A stretch of DNA of 45,968 bases from Trachelipus rathkii (Eukaryota > Arthropoda > Malacostraca > Isopoda > Trachelipodidae). The translations under genes were made by a program, and so were the position numbers. The notes below the pieces were generated by a model, which searched no databases, was not told where the DNA came from, and worked only from the letters and a program-made list of their open reading frames with translations. The DNA is taken from assembly GCA_015478945.1 (NCBI GenBank), contig JABUQX010007766.1, positions 42,501 to 88,468 on the forward strand. The letters run 5' to 3'. Below, in pieces: positions 32,241 through 43,964 of this stretch (position 1 is its first letter; each line of letters opens with the position of its first letter).

Positions 32241-35200
32241 ATAATACAGCTGAACTTGACAGTTGAAACCTTCAACAATACAATATTGGTGAGATTGTAT
32301 CGTGTTATTTGTTGGTGGTCCTGTTCTGTATATTTGTCAGGAATCAAAGGTTCACGCTCGGTCGAAATATCTATAGCGTATTGCCGAATTATTTGATTTT
32401 GAGATTTTTGCTGTCGTCCGTTGTCGAATTGCTTAGTTGTTCATGTCTTCTAAAGGATCCGACTAATGTCTATTTAAAGAATGGGGAGTGAATGTGATTG
32501 ACTAGGGGATCTACATGATACCATATAAAAATTAGAATCACTACTCTGTCTCGAGAGGCTCAAGCTGGTTTGTGTCACTATAGGCATGCGAGAGAATTTA
32601 GCTCAAATGTGTCTCATGCCACGGTCATCTTGGTCTGTTGGATGTGTTTCTAGGCGTCTTCCTCAAGAACAAAATTTAAACCTATTTATTTCTTGTTGTG
32701 GTGAATGCTAATGGTTTAGAAGTTTATCTTCACAACCAACAGATGTTGAGAGCTCTGGGACGTTTCGAGACCTGTAATGCAGCTACCATATGATTGAGCA
32801 CGAGTATCGCGGATGATATTTGTTTGTGTGTCACGTATCTGCAGAGTTTCAAAAACGATGCAAAAGTTCAGGGTCGTTTTTAAAGCTATGATCAAGCACA
32901 TATGGTAAGGTTATGATTTTAATGTGGTCTTCGGTCGGGCTCATGGCCAATTTATGTCGGGATTGCGTAAGAAGGTCGTGTATCCGGTTGTAAAATGAAG
33001 TGAAAGAATGATGACTTGGAATTGCTCTGGGACGGATCAGTAAGTAAATACGTAGAATGACTATGGTCTATGACTTCGTGGAGTGTAAGGTCATCGAGGA
33101 GAATTTAGGGGGCTCAGGTCACGTTTGATGCCTAGCAGGGTGGTTCCAGAAAAAGGCGGCATTTAAGCAGGTAAATTTTGAGACTACTTTTTATGTCTGT
33201 AATGTTATATGCTAAGTAATTATTGAAAGGAGTTCGCAAGAAGCATGGGCTGATGAAGATATTGAACTCTGAGGAGTTGAACGCTTATACATAGATAGTG
33301 ATCAGTTCAGATAGTATAGTGCCATTTGGCTGTGCGACGCTTTTCGAATTTCAGATCAAAAAGGTCACCGCTCGTCGCTAGACACTAATTCAGAGATTTT
33401 CTACAAGTTTGGATTTTAAATTTTTGTGCGCTCCCAGTCCTCCTGCGAATTATTCACTCCTACTACTATGTTTGGCCTAAGCAGAGTTTCTCAGTGTATG
33501 AACTAGAAAAACTGATAGAGAAGTCTGGGAACTTTGTGGGGACCAGTTGTGATATAGTAGTTTTTGTAGAATAGCTACAGCGGTCGGCGGCGTATGCTGG
33601 ACTTGTGTGTATAGTGTCGTAGATAGCACGGGTGGAGATGTTGTTAACGGCTTGACAAGAGCTTCCAGCTCGAGGGGGGTTGGCGTAGTGTGAACATGAT
33701 CTGACGGGCTCATGAGGTCTTTAAGAAACTAGTGAACTACATATATCTGTGTGAATTCTGGTGTGGGCACACTAGCTGTGTGGTTTGATGATGTTTGTGC
33801 GTCTTCCGGTTGAAGCGGATTGGCTGTAAGGTGAGGACTGTGGCGGAGTTTGAGAGAGTGCTGGAATCTTGGTAAGGTGGGTTAGGTGGGGGAGCAACTG
33901 GGCGTGTGAGGAGTTCGAAGCCGTTATAATAAGAGTTCATTAGAATTAGGCGGGTAGTATCGGTGGTAATTCCTGCTGAGTGGTGTTGCGGGCGATTCGG
34001 TTCGGTAAGTGTTTCCAGAGTCAAAAGTTCACGCGGTCTCGTAAGGCTGTATACAGGGAGGTGGGGTCTGCCAAAGGAAGAATGCATTTCTCAAATGGTG
34101 GCTTGGCGTAAGTCAGCTGTCTCCCCGGGTATCCATCGCTAGGTGTGCTTGCAGTGCCGTGAAGAGGGTTCCTGTCAATGTGTAAAGATGATTGATTGGT
34201 CGCTGGGACTGGTGGACGCTGATCAGAATTAGTGAGGATCCGAACCTATGTGGCTCTATGACTGTTGTTGTGAGAGCCATGTCTGTAAAAGTGGGTTAAG
34301 CGTCTGGAAGGGTCCTACGTGGTGTTGTTGATGTGTAATGGTGGGATACAGCGGCTGGTGCAAATAGAAACGTACGGAGAGTTTAAACCTTTCTTGATTA
34401 GTGGGCCTTAATGTATAGGTGGGGTGCTGAATGTTATGGTATGAGCATAGGATTCGCGTCGGATCAATAGTTATTAAGATATTGGAGTAGTGGTTGAACT
34501 GGCTGGTAACGGCCGTGTTTGAATCCTTAAAGAGAGAAAATAATGTATTAGATAGTTCGTCGTGGCATTGTTTGTGTCACTGTTCGAATTCTTCAGATGC
34601 AAAGTCACGTGCTCTCCGAAATCGATATAAATGCTTCGCGAATGAGTATTTTATATGTTTAACTGTCCGCTCATGCTGACATGTTTCATTCTACCCGAAG
34701 GGTTCTCAAATACAATGATGCGATTGTCTGGGACTTGGACCAATATATATTATTTAGAATTGACTATGGTCCTACTATGACTTGTGTGTAGAGCCATCGT
34801 ATTAGATCAAGGTGTCCAGCGTTTCTTACTGTTAGATACAAAAACCCGATATGTAAACATTTATTTTGTTGTTAAATGCTAATCATTAGGTTATACACAG
34901 CCTACCAATGGTGTTAACGTTTAAAAAAGTGTTGAAACTTATAATAATATATTAGATGAGTATCGTGGGTATTTGTTGGTGTCACTTCGCAATTTCAGAT
35001 CAAAGTCCACGCTCTCTGAAATATAAGTATGTTCCGAGAGTTTTGATTTTTAATTTTTTGATCTCGCTCACCTCTTATTTGGTACTTAGGGTTCCAAGTA
35101 AATCCAATGACTCTGTTACGCTTGTTCCAGTATATATCTTACGAATTACTCATGGTCTAGATCTTTGCGTGGTGTGTCTAAGCATCGCGAGTATGTGTTT

Positions 35201-37290
35201 GATGGCTGCTTTTTAGCTCTAAAGGTGCCACGTTTCTTATGGTATAGTCCAACTTCAAAAAAGAGATTTAAACGTTTTTACTTAAAAGTGCTAAATTTAG
35301 AAGTTCTCAAATCTTCAATTGAACTCTGAGAGTTGAAAGCCTTGATAATAAATATAACTAGATCAGTATCGTGGTAATTCTGTGTGCTACTTTCGAATGT
35401 TCAAGGCAAGTCAAAGGTTCACGTTCTCACGAAATATATATATGTGTAAGAATGATGTTCAATTTTGCCTTTGCTCGTTCTGCTAGTTGTTCATTTCTAA
35501 AGGCGGTTCTCTCAAATTTGAAATGATGATGGTCCTGGGACTTGGACCATTATAATAGTTAGAAGTCAACTATGGTCCTCCCATTCGAATCTCTGAGCAG
35601 TCGAAATGTTAGCTCAACGTCCATGATTCAGAGGTCAAAAACAGAATTTAAATCTTTTTAAATCTTGGTAATTAATATTAAGAAGTTCTCAATATAAATA
35701 TTGAACTCTGACAAGTTTGAACCTCATGAATAAACTAAGTTAGTACAGTATCGTGGTCATTTTTGTGTCACTTCTCGAATTTCAGATCAAATATAGTTTC
35801 ACGCTCTCGAAAATATAAGGTGAGGTGTGGTAGGCTTCTTCGGAAGTGTGTTGTTGAGTGTTTGTAAGGTTGTCTGGTGTTCGTGCTGGCCAGGGGTTTG
35901 TGTGTGCGTGGTACGATTGATGGTCTGAATGGGGTCGTCGTAAAAGGGTTTCTCAAAAAGAAACGATGACTGAGTGTCCTGGACTGGGACATAATAAATT
36001 AGAATTACTTATCGGTCCTAGTGACGTTGGTGCTGTGATTAGGCATGTGCCTGTATTTGGTAGGTGTGAGTGGCTTCAAGAGGTCCTGACGGTTTTCTTT
36101 TTATTTCTTGGGTATGCAGCTGTGCTCTGCGTGTTCAAAAACAAGAATTTAAAGTATTATTTATTTTGTTGTTAAAATGCTAATATTCGTAGAATGCTGT
36201 CCAAATCTATGTGTGAAACTTCTGGTGCAGTTGAACCTTAGATCAAAAAGTGATATAGATAGGTATGTTCGTGGGATTTGGTGGTGTCCCACTTTCGATA
36301 TTTCGATCGCGAGAAGTTCAGCGGCTCTCGAACATTATATTTCCAGGAAAGTAATGTATTTTAATTTTTTTGACTCGCTCATGCTAAGGATTCATTCCTA
36401 AGGGTCACTAGGTGACAAGGGTATTGGGGAGGTTTTCTGCGTATTTTTTTACCTGCAATAGTACAGGTGAAGTTTTCCTGGGTATCTACCAACAATGTTG
36501 GATGGAGTAAGATCGAACAACGTTGCCCCAATGTTCCACATTTTTTTGTTATGGGTCTTCAAAAACATGAGATTTAAAGCTAATTTATTCGTTTTGTTTA
36601 AATCTATTTAGGATGTCTCAATAAAATGTTTGATCTCTGGAGTTGAACCTTATAATAATATATAGATCTGTAGGTGGTTTTGTGTGTCACTTTTTCGAAT
36701 TCCAGATCGAAAGTTCACGCTCTGCGGGAAATTTATATGTTAAGAGTGAAAAATTTTAATTTTTTGGGGGATCCGGCTCCAGCACCGACTATCAATCCCA
36801 AAGGGTCCGAATGGAAAATGATGATGGTCTGGGACTTGGACCAGAATAGTAATTAAGAAAGCAGTGTCCTGAGTGATTTTGTTGAGGTAAGCTTCGTGAT
36901 AATTTTAGCCTCAGGTCACACGTTGTTTATGTTACAGGTCTTACATAAAACAAGAAGTGTAAACTTTTTATTGTGGGGTGTTTAATCAATATTAGATCAG
37001 TTCTCAGTACTTAAATGTTGAGAGCGGGAGTGTTGAACCTTGTATAAATATATAAGATGGTAATCGTGATACTTTGCTTGTTGCACTCGGGAGTGAAGGA
37101 TTTTCATGATCTTAGAAGTCACTTCTCGAAAATATATATATGTTTTCAGAAAGACTGACTTTCAATTTTGCTGTGTCTGCGGGATTTTCATGCTAGTTGT
37201 CATTCTCAAAGGGTCTTCAATTAAAACATGATGATGTCTGGGAACGTGGAGCGAGTTGATAATAAGTTAGAAATCGACTATGGTCCCTAT
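32240..37290 (+). repeat. Degenerate tandem satellite, period about 400 bp
   Basis: A recurring unit is marked by the segment TCGTGG, then TTTGTGTCACT, TTCGAATTTCAGATCAAA and TTCACGCTCTCGAAATA. It appears near 32296, 32800, 33314, 34554, 34958, 35366, 35752, 36268, 36672 and 37066. Spacings between the clearest neighbours are about 386-408 bases. A second anchor, GATGATGGTCTGGGACTTGG followed by ACCAT, recurs half a unit later (34710, 35525, 36820). Each unit also contains TTTAGCTCAAGGTC-like text and an A/T-rich TTTATTTTGTTGTTAAATGC end. Units differ by many substitutions and indels, and one interval (35752-36268) is lengthened by a G-rich insert. Short frames inside units (34494-34679, 34956-35216, 36177-36401) are chance frames. 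Confidence 0.85.
33480..34480. other. G-rich block inside the satellite
   Basis: Plus strand strongly enriched for G and T over C (for example GTGGGTTAGGTGGGGGAGCA at 33877-33896). The satellite anchors are lost and reappear after it. Minus-strand frames 33477-33713 and 33737-34087 are Pro/Thr/His-rich products of this composition and are not called genes. Confidence 0.7.
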
Positions 37291-40260
37291 GACTTGTGTT
37301 TTTAGCGATGCGAAATTAGCGTCAAGAGTCGCAGGAGGTTTTTTGATTGTATACTATGGTGTGTTGAGAAAGAGCAGAAGAGTTGTGAGACGTTACTTGT
37401 TTTTGGGTGATGTCGTTGTGAGTAGGTTAGGTGCGCCGTGTTGAGGTGTATGGGTTGGTGTGAGTGGTGCGTGGGTTCTTTTGGAGAATTGACTGGGGGT
37501 ATATCGATTAGGGTGGTGATGGAGGTGGTGGTCGGTTGATCAGAGAAGTATGGGAGAGGTTGAAAGACTGGTGAGTCTGCTGGATGGGTTTGTATGGCGG
37601 CGCGGGAGATCGAGAGGGTGTGGTGGTAGCTTGCATTGGGGGTTGGACGCGGGGATGGTGGGAGTAGGTGGGGGGTGTTGAGGGTGGTGTATATCTTGGG
37701 GACATGCTTGAGGCAGTTGCAGCGGGATCGGTGCTTGATAGGCATGAACAATGAGCTTATATGTTGAGAGATAGGTATTACGTTGGTGGTTGTGTGTGGG
37801 CTGTGGTCACTGTGTGCTGTGGTTTATGGTGTTCTTGGTGTATTCTGAACTGACAGCAGAAGGTCAAAGCATACAGAAAACGGGCTGTAGTGTGTGGGTG
37901 GGGGCTGGGTCCATGGCTCTCGGAAACTACTAACTAATGTAAGGTCCGAAGTCTTGTATCTTTTTCCAGATCTAGTATATCTAATCCATCTCAAAGGTAC
38001 CGAGATTCGATCCTGTCCTGAAAGGGTTTAGTCTGCTGTGATAAATGGAAACATGCGATCGGTGTCTGCGGCGGGCGGACTGTGGTGTGGCGTAACCTAG
38101 TGAGGAATACATACATCATTTTAGGGCCAGATGGTGCAAGATTGGTGAAGTGTGATTAGGTCGAGGGTGGTCGAACTTATGTGCTGGTTTCTCGTGAGGG
38201 TGTTATGAATGGGGTTTGGTGGGCGTGGCTGGGTTTTGACTCTGTCCCCGTTGCGGTTCAGTGTGGATGGTGGTAGTTGTTGGTGAGTGTAACGCAACGT
38301 TAGACCAAAGAGGGAAAGTCCGGGTAAGCGAGAAAATTAACATTGAGCGGGGCACGACAAGGTGGGGAACGCAGCGTACATGGTTTATTATAACAACGCT
38401 GAAATCCGCGAAGAGAACCAGCAAAGAAAGACACACTGCGCATAAAGAGGAAGAGTATCTATAGGTTTTTTTGTTGTTCAGAAATGCTCTATATGAAAGA
38501 GTTTTAGAGTCTCCCAAAAGTCGCATTCTTAAATTTGAAAGACGGTGTCACGCGGTAAGTGGAGAACCTTAGTATTATATAACCGGGAGTAGATCGCTTA
38601 GGGGGTCGGCCGTGATGTGAGTAGATCTGGCGCGTATGGTGTGGGCGTGCGGTCACTGACTGGTGGGGAGTTTATGCTGGCGCTGTAGAGTTGTTAGGGA
38701 GGAGTAATCTTTCGTAGCAACGTCTTCACGGGAGTCCGGAGCAGGATGTCTCAGTGGTCCGTTAGGGGCGGGGGTGGGGGAGATATGTGAGGGGTTGTTG
38801 GCAGATCAGGGAAAGGCTTTGGGACTGGTGTTTTGTGGGATAGTATATGATGGTTGGTCTGGAGCGCGAGCGGGGATGGCGTGGCTATTGGTGGGGGGCG
38901 ATTGGGGTACGGCTGGGGGGAGTTGGGATGGGCGGGAGATGTGCAGGTGTGGTGGGGGTGGGGATGGCGCTGAGACGGGTGTACCTGACGTATAATGGAA
39001 ATGATGATGGTGGGGGGATATTGCCGATGTGCCTGGGCAGTCATTGCACCCGCATTTCTGTTCGATCTAGTGTCGTGTGAGATTTGCGACTGGGGATGGC
39101 GCGCTAGGGAAGGTCGTAATGGAAGGATGGAGTGGGTAGTCCGGTTTGGGTTTGGACGGGTTGGGGATGTGTGGCGGATTCGTCGTTGGGTCTACGGTGG
39201 GGGGAGTATCAGTGTGTGTGTTGGTTGTTGTGTATAGTGGAGGGGAGTATGTGGGGGGTGTCTTGTCTTTGGGGTGTGGGTTTCGTGGTGGTCGTCGTGT
39301 GGTTGTGGTAGTTTGTGTGGAGGGTCTATTCGAGGAAGATGACGTTGCGGTGGAGTGTGTGTGTTTAGGATGGGGTTTTACGAGGTGTGCGGGGGCTGGT
39401 TGTGGGGAGAGTATGGCGGGGGGGGGGTTGGGATGCGGCGGGTGATGGCGTGATATGTTGGGGTGTAGGGTTGGGTGGGGGGTTTGTAGGGTGTGGATTG
39501 TGGTGGGGTGTGGTGATCTTAGGGCTGGGGGGATGGTGGGTGTGTGGGTGCGGAGAGGGAGTTATGATTGACATGTACGAAGGTTAGGTAGACAATAATG
39601 TTGTTACTATGTAGTTGGTTCGACTTTATCGAGCACTCGTTGTGAGGGGCGAATTGTTACTGGAGTCTGATTGGTGATATGGTAGGGATCAGTTGGCTAG
39701 TGTCAGGATCTTATGAGTGGTTGTCTGAATCCTGGCAGGAAAGAGGTAATCATGTAATGACAAAGTGTAAACTGAGAGGGTGTCCAAGCATTGGGGCGGG
39801 GGGGCTAGGGATCGAAGATCGGGGGATGTGGTGATGGGGGTGGCGTGGGGGGGGGGGGGGTGGGTGGGGTGAGTCTGAGGTTTGTGGGTGCGGGTGGGCA
39901 TAGAGAGTGAGGGGTGGAGGGCTTGGTGTCGTTGAGTGTAGTGGGTTGGGACGCGAGAGTGGGTGCTTTGTACCTGGGGGAGAGGTGGGCGGTCGTGGTG
40001 AGCGTGTGTGATGCGGGCGTGGAGCATTTGTGTGGAGTGATTGTGATGGGGTTGTGGGGGTGGGGCGTTGTGGGGGTAGATTTTGGGTTGGAGGGGGATT
40101 GAGATGATGTGGTTGCGTGGGTGGTGGTTCGTGTTCGGGTGCTTTGTGGCGATTGGTGTTGGGGGTCGGTGTGTGCGGGCGTGATTGTTTAGCGCGGTGC
40201 GGATGGTGCGATGGGGGTGGGTTCGGGGCCTAGGGTGGCGGGTAGTGGGTTGTCTGAAAT
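37290..40260. other. Large G-rich, strand-asymmetric block
   Basis: About 3 kb in which the plus strand is dominated by G and T with runs such as GGGGGGGGGGGG (39847-39858). It begins and ends inside satellite-unit text (TATGGTCCCTATGACTTGTG at 37279-37298; GATGTCTGGGACATGTGGAG near 40273), and faint unit remnants occur at about 38470-38550. Long minus-strand frames (37302-37751; 38751-39044; 39689-40336, 215 codons, the longest in the window) are Pro/His/Thr/Arg-rich with no domain. They arise because a C-rich strand has few stop codons. One A-rich 67-codon plus frame (38261-38464) stands out from its surroundings but is unrecognised. Confidence 0.7.
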
Positions 40261-41300
40261 GAAAAATGTATTGATGTCTGGGACATGTGGAGAGTGGCGG
40301 CTGATAGAGTAATTGAATCACTAGTGGCCTATGCACTATTGTGTGTACACGCAGCGTTGGTGAACAGCTCTGGTAAATTTAGCTCAAGGTCCCCACGTTT
40401 TTTATGTTCATGAGTCTTCAAAAAGCAAGATATTTAAAAACTTAATTTATTTGTTGTTTAAGATGGCTAAATGATTTAGAAGTTCTCAAATCCTAGTGTT
40501 GAACTCTGGGAGTTGAAACCTTATAATAAGAGTGTTATATGTGAGGGTTATAGTAAAGACGCTGCTGTATTTGTGCCTGTCCACTCTTCGAATCTTCCGT
40601 CAAAGTTCAAGTTCGCTAGGTGTGATATAAAATATATAGCGGTGCGTTAGCGAGTGCATGGTCGGTGATTTGGTATGGATAAAAAGTAGGGGGTACTGGT
40701 ATGATGGTGATATGGTTATAGTAGTAGTTGTAGCGCCTAGTATATTGGTTAGATAATTTATGAGTACTTAGTAGGTATGATAAGTACCGTATAGTACGGC
40801 ATTTGTTGATGGTGTTATTATGGAGGGATGTAGCGTGTTATATGATACATATATAGTAGGTGTTATAGTATATATTTATTAGTGGTGGTTTATAGTATAT
40901 TAAGTACTATACTGTAATAAAGATGTGATATGTTCAGAAGAATGATTTTAGATGTTTCTGCTTTCTGCGTTCTATGCTAGTGTTCATGTCTAAAGGGTTC
41001 TTTAAATGAATGATGAAATGTCTGGGAGCTAGGATACCATATAGGAGTCAACTGTGGACTCACGGGGACTGGTCGTTTTATGACTCTGTGTGTGAAGCAT
41101 CGAAATTTAGCTCAAGGTCGCAAGCGTTTAATTATATATGCGCAAACACGAAAATTATAAAACATCGGATATTTTCATTGTTACGGCATTTAAGAGCTGC
41201 GGACAAGTGATAATTTAAGAGGTGTTCTCAAATACTATAATATTTTTAATGATTGTTTTTTTATTATTGTCCTTTTGTTTAAATAAAAGTAAAAATAAAA
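40260..41300 (+). repeat. Diverged satellite units after the G-rich block
   Basis: Unit anchors reappear: TTTAGCTCAAGGTCCCCACG at about 40379, TTAGAAGTTCTCAAATCC near 40457, GGGAGTTGAAACCTTATAAT near 40508, and CTAGTGTTCATGTCTAAAGG near 40977 followed by TGATGAAATGTCTGGGA. Between them, 40630-40925 is degenerate TAG/TA-rich text. The 66-codon frame 41010-41210 lies within a unit and is not called a gene. Confidence 0.7.
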
Positions 41301-41604
41301 TAGCCTGAGTATATAAGGCGTATCAGAGTATCATATAGTGATATAAATTAGTAGTATACTAGCTATAGTATACAGTACTATATATAGGTATGTATAGTAT
41401 GAGGTATATTGATACTTATAACTAACGGTACGTCTATACATCGCTTATGAATATACTACACGAGAGGTGAGCGCGTTTATGTTCTGTGAGGCAATGAGTA
41501 GCGAGTATGTATATATACATATATATAGTAATTATATTATATATATATGAGATGCACAATACTATATATAATATAATATTACTCGGTAGAAAGGATGCTT
41601 ACGG
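41301..41604. repeat. Degenerate TA/TAG repeat
   Basis: TA repeat with frequent G interruptions. Confidence 0.8.
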
Positions 41605-42420
41605 TTTCATTAAACAGTCAAAGAAATTTCTTCAATTCATCGTGACATAGTCTCGAAGAAACCTACAATAGCTACAGGAGAGAACAAGGAATGACATTGC
41701 TGGGAATGCTGGTCGCAATCTTTGTATATCCGCGGAAAAAGAGATAAGTTAAACAAAAAAATTGACTAGTTTATTTTTTGGAGGGGGCTGGGATGCGACC
41801 ACATGGACATAGAATATGAGTATACATATATTTTGTAATGGTATTAACACGGCAGATTTCAGGCGCGATGGTCCTGAACTGTGGAACCACAGGAGGGGGA
41901 CGCCTATTCCTTCATGCATAGCGGCGCGTCAGTGAAGGGGGCGGGACGGAACCCGCGACGACGCCAAACGCTACCAAAGAGCGGGGGTTCCGGAGACGCC
42001 TTCGGCGTAGGGGCGGGAATTGTGAGTCCTACCGCCAGTAGTCGCCCGACGGGCGAGAGACCCGGACTACCTGCCATCAGGTGCGGGTAACCCGTTGGGT
42101 ATTCGTTAGTATATTACAAAATAAGCAGAAATGTTGAAGGTAGGAAAGATCGCTTGAATCTATCTTTAACCGAGTGAAACCGAAATAAATAGGTCTCTAA
42201 AAGGCCCTCTTCAATCTATACCTGACTTATAACCATTATTATTACAAAAGTAATTTTGTTTTAATTTTTTTACATTTCCCTATCCAAAATTTTTACGAGG
42301 ATTCGCAAGAATGTATTCCTGTTTCCGTTTTAAAATATAGCAACCCTAAAGGTAGAGATATAATTTTTTTTTTTTTTTTCTTAGTTGTTTGTTGTGTTAA
42401 CAGTTGTTCCCGCACGTGAT
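41605..42420 (+). repeat. Dispersed element E, copy 1
   Basis: Matches 43965-44850 in order and orientation. Shared anchors: TTGCTGGGAATGCTGGTCGC (41697) with TTGCTGGAGATACGTGGTCGC (about 44052); GACTACCTGCCATCAGGTGC (42064) with GACTCCCTGCCCATCGGTGC (about 44534); AATAGGTCTCTAAAAGGCCC (42187) with AAAGGGTCTCTCAATAGGGC (about 44638); and a closing poly-T run. The copies are roughly 0.8-0.9 kb and strongly diverged. No coding region or terminal repeat was identified, so the element type is unknown. Confidence 0.68.
41870..42100. other. GC-rich patch in element E copy 1
   Basis: GC-rich island in an AT-rich neighbourhood with small inverted repeats: ACGCC-TTC-GGCGT (41995-42007), CGCCCGACGGGCG (42044-42056) and CTGCCATCAGGTGC nearby. 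The 69-codon frame 41881-42090 spans it and is unrecognised. The corresponding part of copy 2 is much less GC-rich. Confidence 0.55.
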
Positions 42421-43245
42421 TAAAGTAGACTTGGAAACCAGCAGTTCCAGCATATGTTATTTCTTTTCCTGGCGTCGCTGCAGCTGCTAGCTGTAATTTT
42501 TGGTACTAGGTGGAGTGGTAGCACTGCTCTGCGGAGTAGAAGCAGGCAGTTGGGTGGAGCCGATTTCGTGATGTTGATGATGGATAGTACTAGTATATTA
42601 ATAAATAAGTATATATTATGAGTATATATAAGTAATAAGTGTAAATCCATTCTTATAATCATGATATATATAAATAGTATCTATTATATCATATATATAT
42701 ATATATATATTATATAGTCTAGGATGTGACATAGTTATATCCGTGAAGAGGAGCATGGCTTCGTGTGTGTGCCACCATTTTTGTGTCTCTGTACTACGTG
42801 GTAGTATATATATATAGAGAGGGAGTGGAGGGGGGTAGGGTATGGGAGGGGTGACTGTACTATAGGTTATTTGTTTGTCCGTTGTCAAAGAATGTAGTCT
42901 TCTTAAGTTTGTAGCTTCTGCCGTTGCAGTGCTAGTGTTCATTCTAAAGGGTTCTTATCAATGAATGATGATGTCTGGGAAGCTAAACCATTGTCATAGC
43001 AGTTGAATCACGTATGGTCCATATGACTGTGTGTCAAGCAACTGTGCGAAATTTAGCGCGTTTTCAGGACGCACCCGCCCTCCCCACCCGCCGCTCTCCT
43101 CTTAATGTACAGGTCCCTTCAGATAAAAGTGGTGCTATAGCCGAGAGATTGACTACATCTGTGCACCTGACGCCACACGCGCGCGACATGCTAATTATTT
43201 ATGAAGGGTTACTCTCAAATCTAAATATTTTTGATATTTAGTAGT
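42421..43245. repeat. TA tract and further satellite unit
   Basis: TA/TAG repeats at about 42590-42820, then satellite text again: GTGCTAGTGTTCATTCTAAA GGG at about 42930, AATGATGATGTCTGGGA near 42963 and TGGTCCATATGACTGTGTGT near 43014, then CGAAATTTAGC. A C-rich plus-strand run at 43064-43098 is opposite in strand bias to the G-rich blocks. Frames 42420-42662 and 42616-42942 (minus) and 43014-43241 (plus) are not supported as genes. Confidence 0.65.
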
Positions 43246-43680
43246 GACACTCCGTTTTTAATAGTATTATAGGGAGAGAGGGTGGAGGTGCTACTTGACA
43301 TCACCTGCTACACTTCACACTTATCCCCACCGTCGACGGCTGAGGGTGGGAGCTTATTATATTAGTTTACTCTGCGCCCTGCGGTAGCACTCGCACTCTG
43401 GAGATCTGCGGGGTGCGCGTTATAACGAGGCGCACTTCGCGCTATGTGAGAGTTCCGAGATTACAACACTACCACGTCGATAGCACACATCAACACGACG
43501 AGCAGTAGGATCACACACCGTCATATATGCATCGTCACCTATGAGGCGCGGAGGCGAGCCGAGTCTGAGAGAGTCTTGTAGACCTTGAGAGTCATAATCT
43601 CAGCGCGCAGCAAGCGAGCCACGGATGCAATATAATTGCAGACACCGTGATGCACCGGCGTCTCACATGGTTATCGATAC
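43246..43680. other. GC-richer stretch without recognised gene
   Basis: Balanced to GC-rich sequence with no long open frame, no cloverleaf and no recognised repeat. Confidence 0.45.
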
Positions 43681-43964
43681 GAGCTATATAAATATATATA
43701 TTATATTCATATATATTAAATATTATATATTATAGTAGTATAGTAATTATGACAATAATATTCAAGATATTAATATTAGTATTATATATTATATCTAGGT
43801 AATATAGTATGATAATAGTACGTAATATATACGTAGAATATGATGATATTTATTAGTATAGGATATGATAAGGATTAAGGGAGTATAGGTGAGATATTAT
43901 TATCTAGGTAGCTAGTATATAATAATATGTAGTGTGAAAGATGTGATTTGTGCAGTAAGCAGCG
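43681..43964. repeat. Degenerate TA/TAG repeat
   Basis: TA repeat with G interruptions; corresponds in position to the TA-rich text before element E copy 1. Confidence 0.82.

Noticed and set aside
34956..35216. 86-codon frame as a small membrane protein gene
   Set aside because: It coincides with a satellite unit, and the equivalent frame is closed in neighbouring units.
39689..40336. Longest open frame in the window (215 codons, minus strand)
   Set aside because: Low-complexity Pro/His/Thr/Arg sequence on a C-rich strand where stop codons are rare, with its start inside satellite text and no domain. The frames 37302-37751, 38751-39044 and 39365-39574 were rejected for the same reason.
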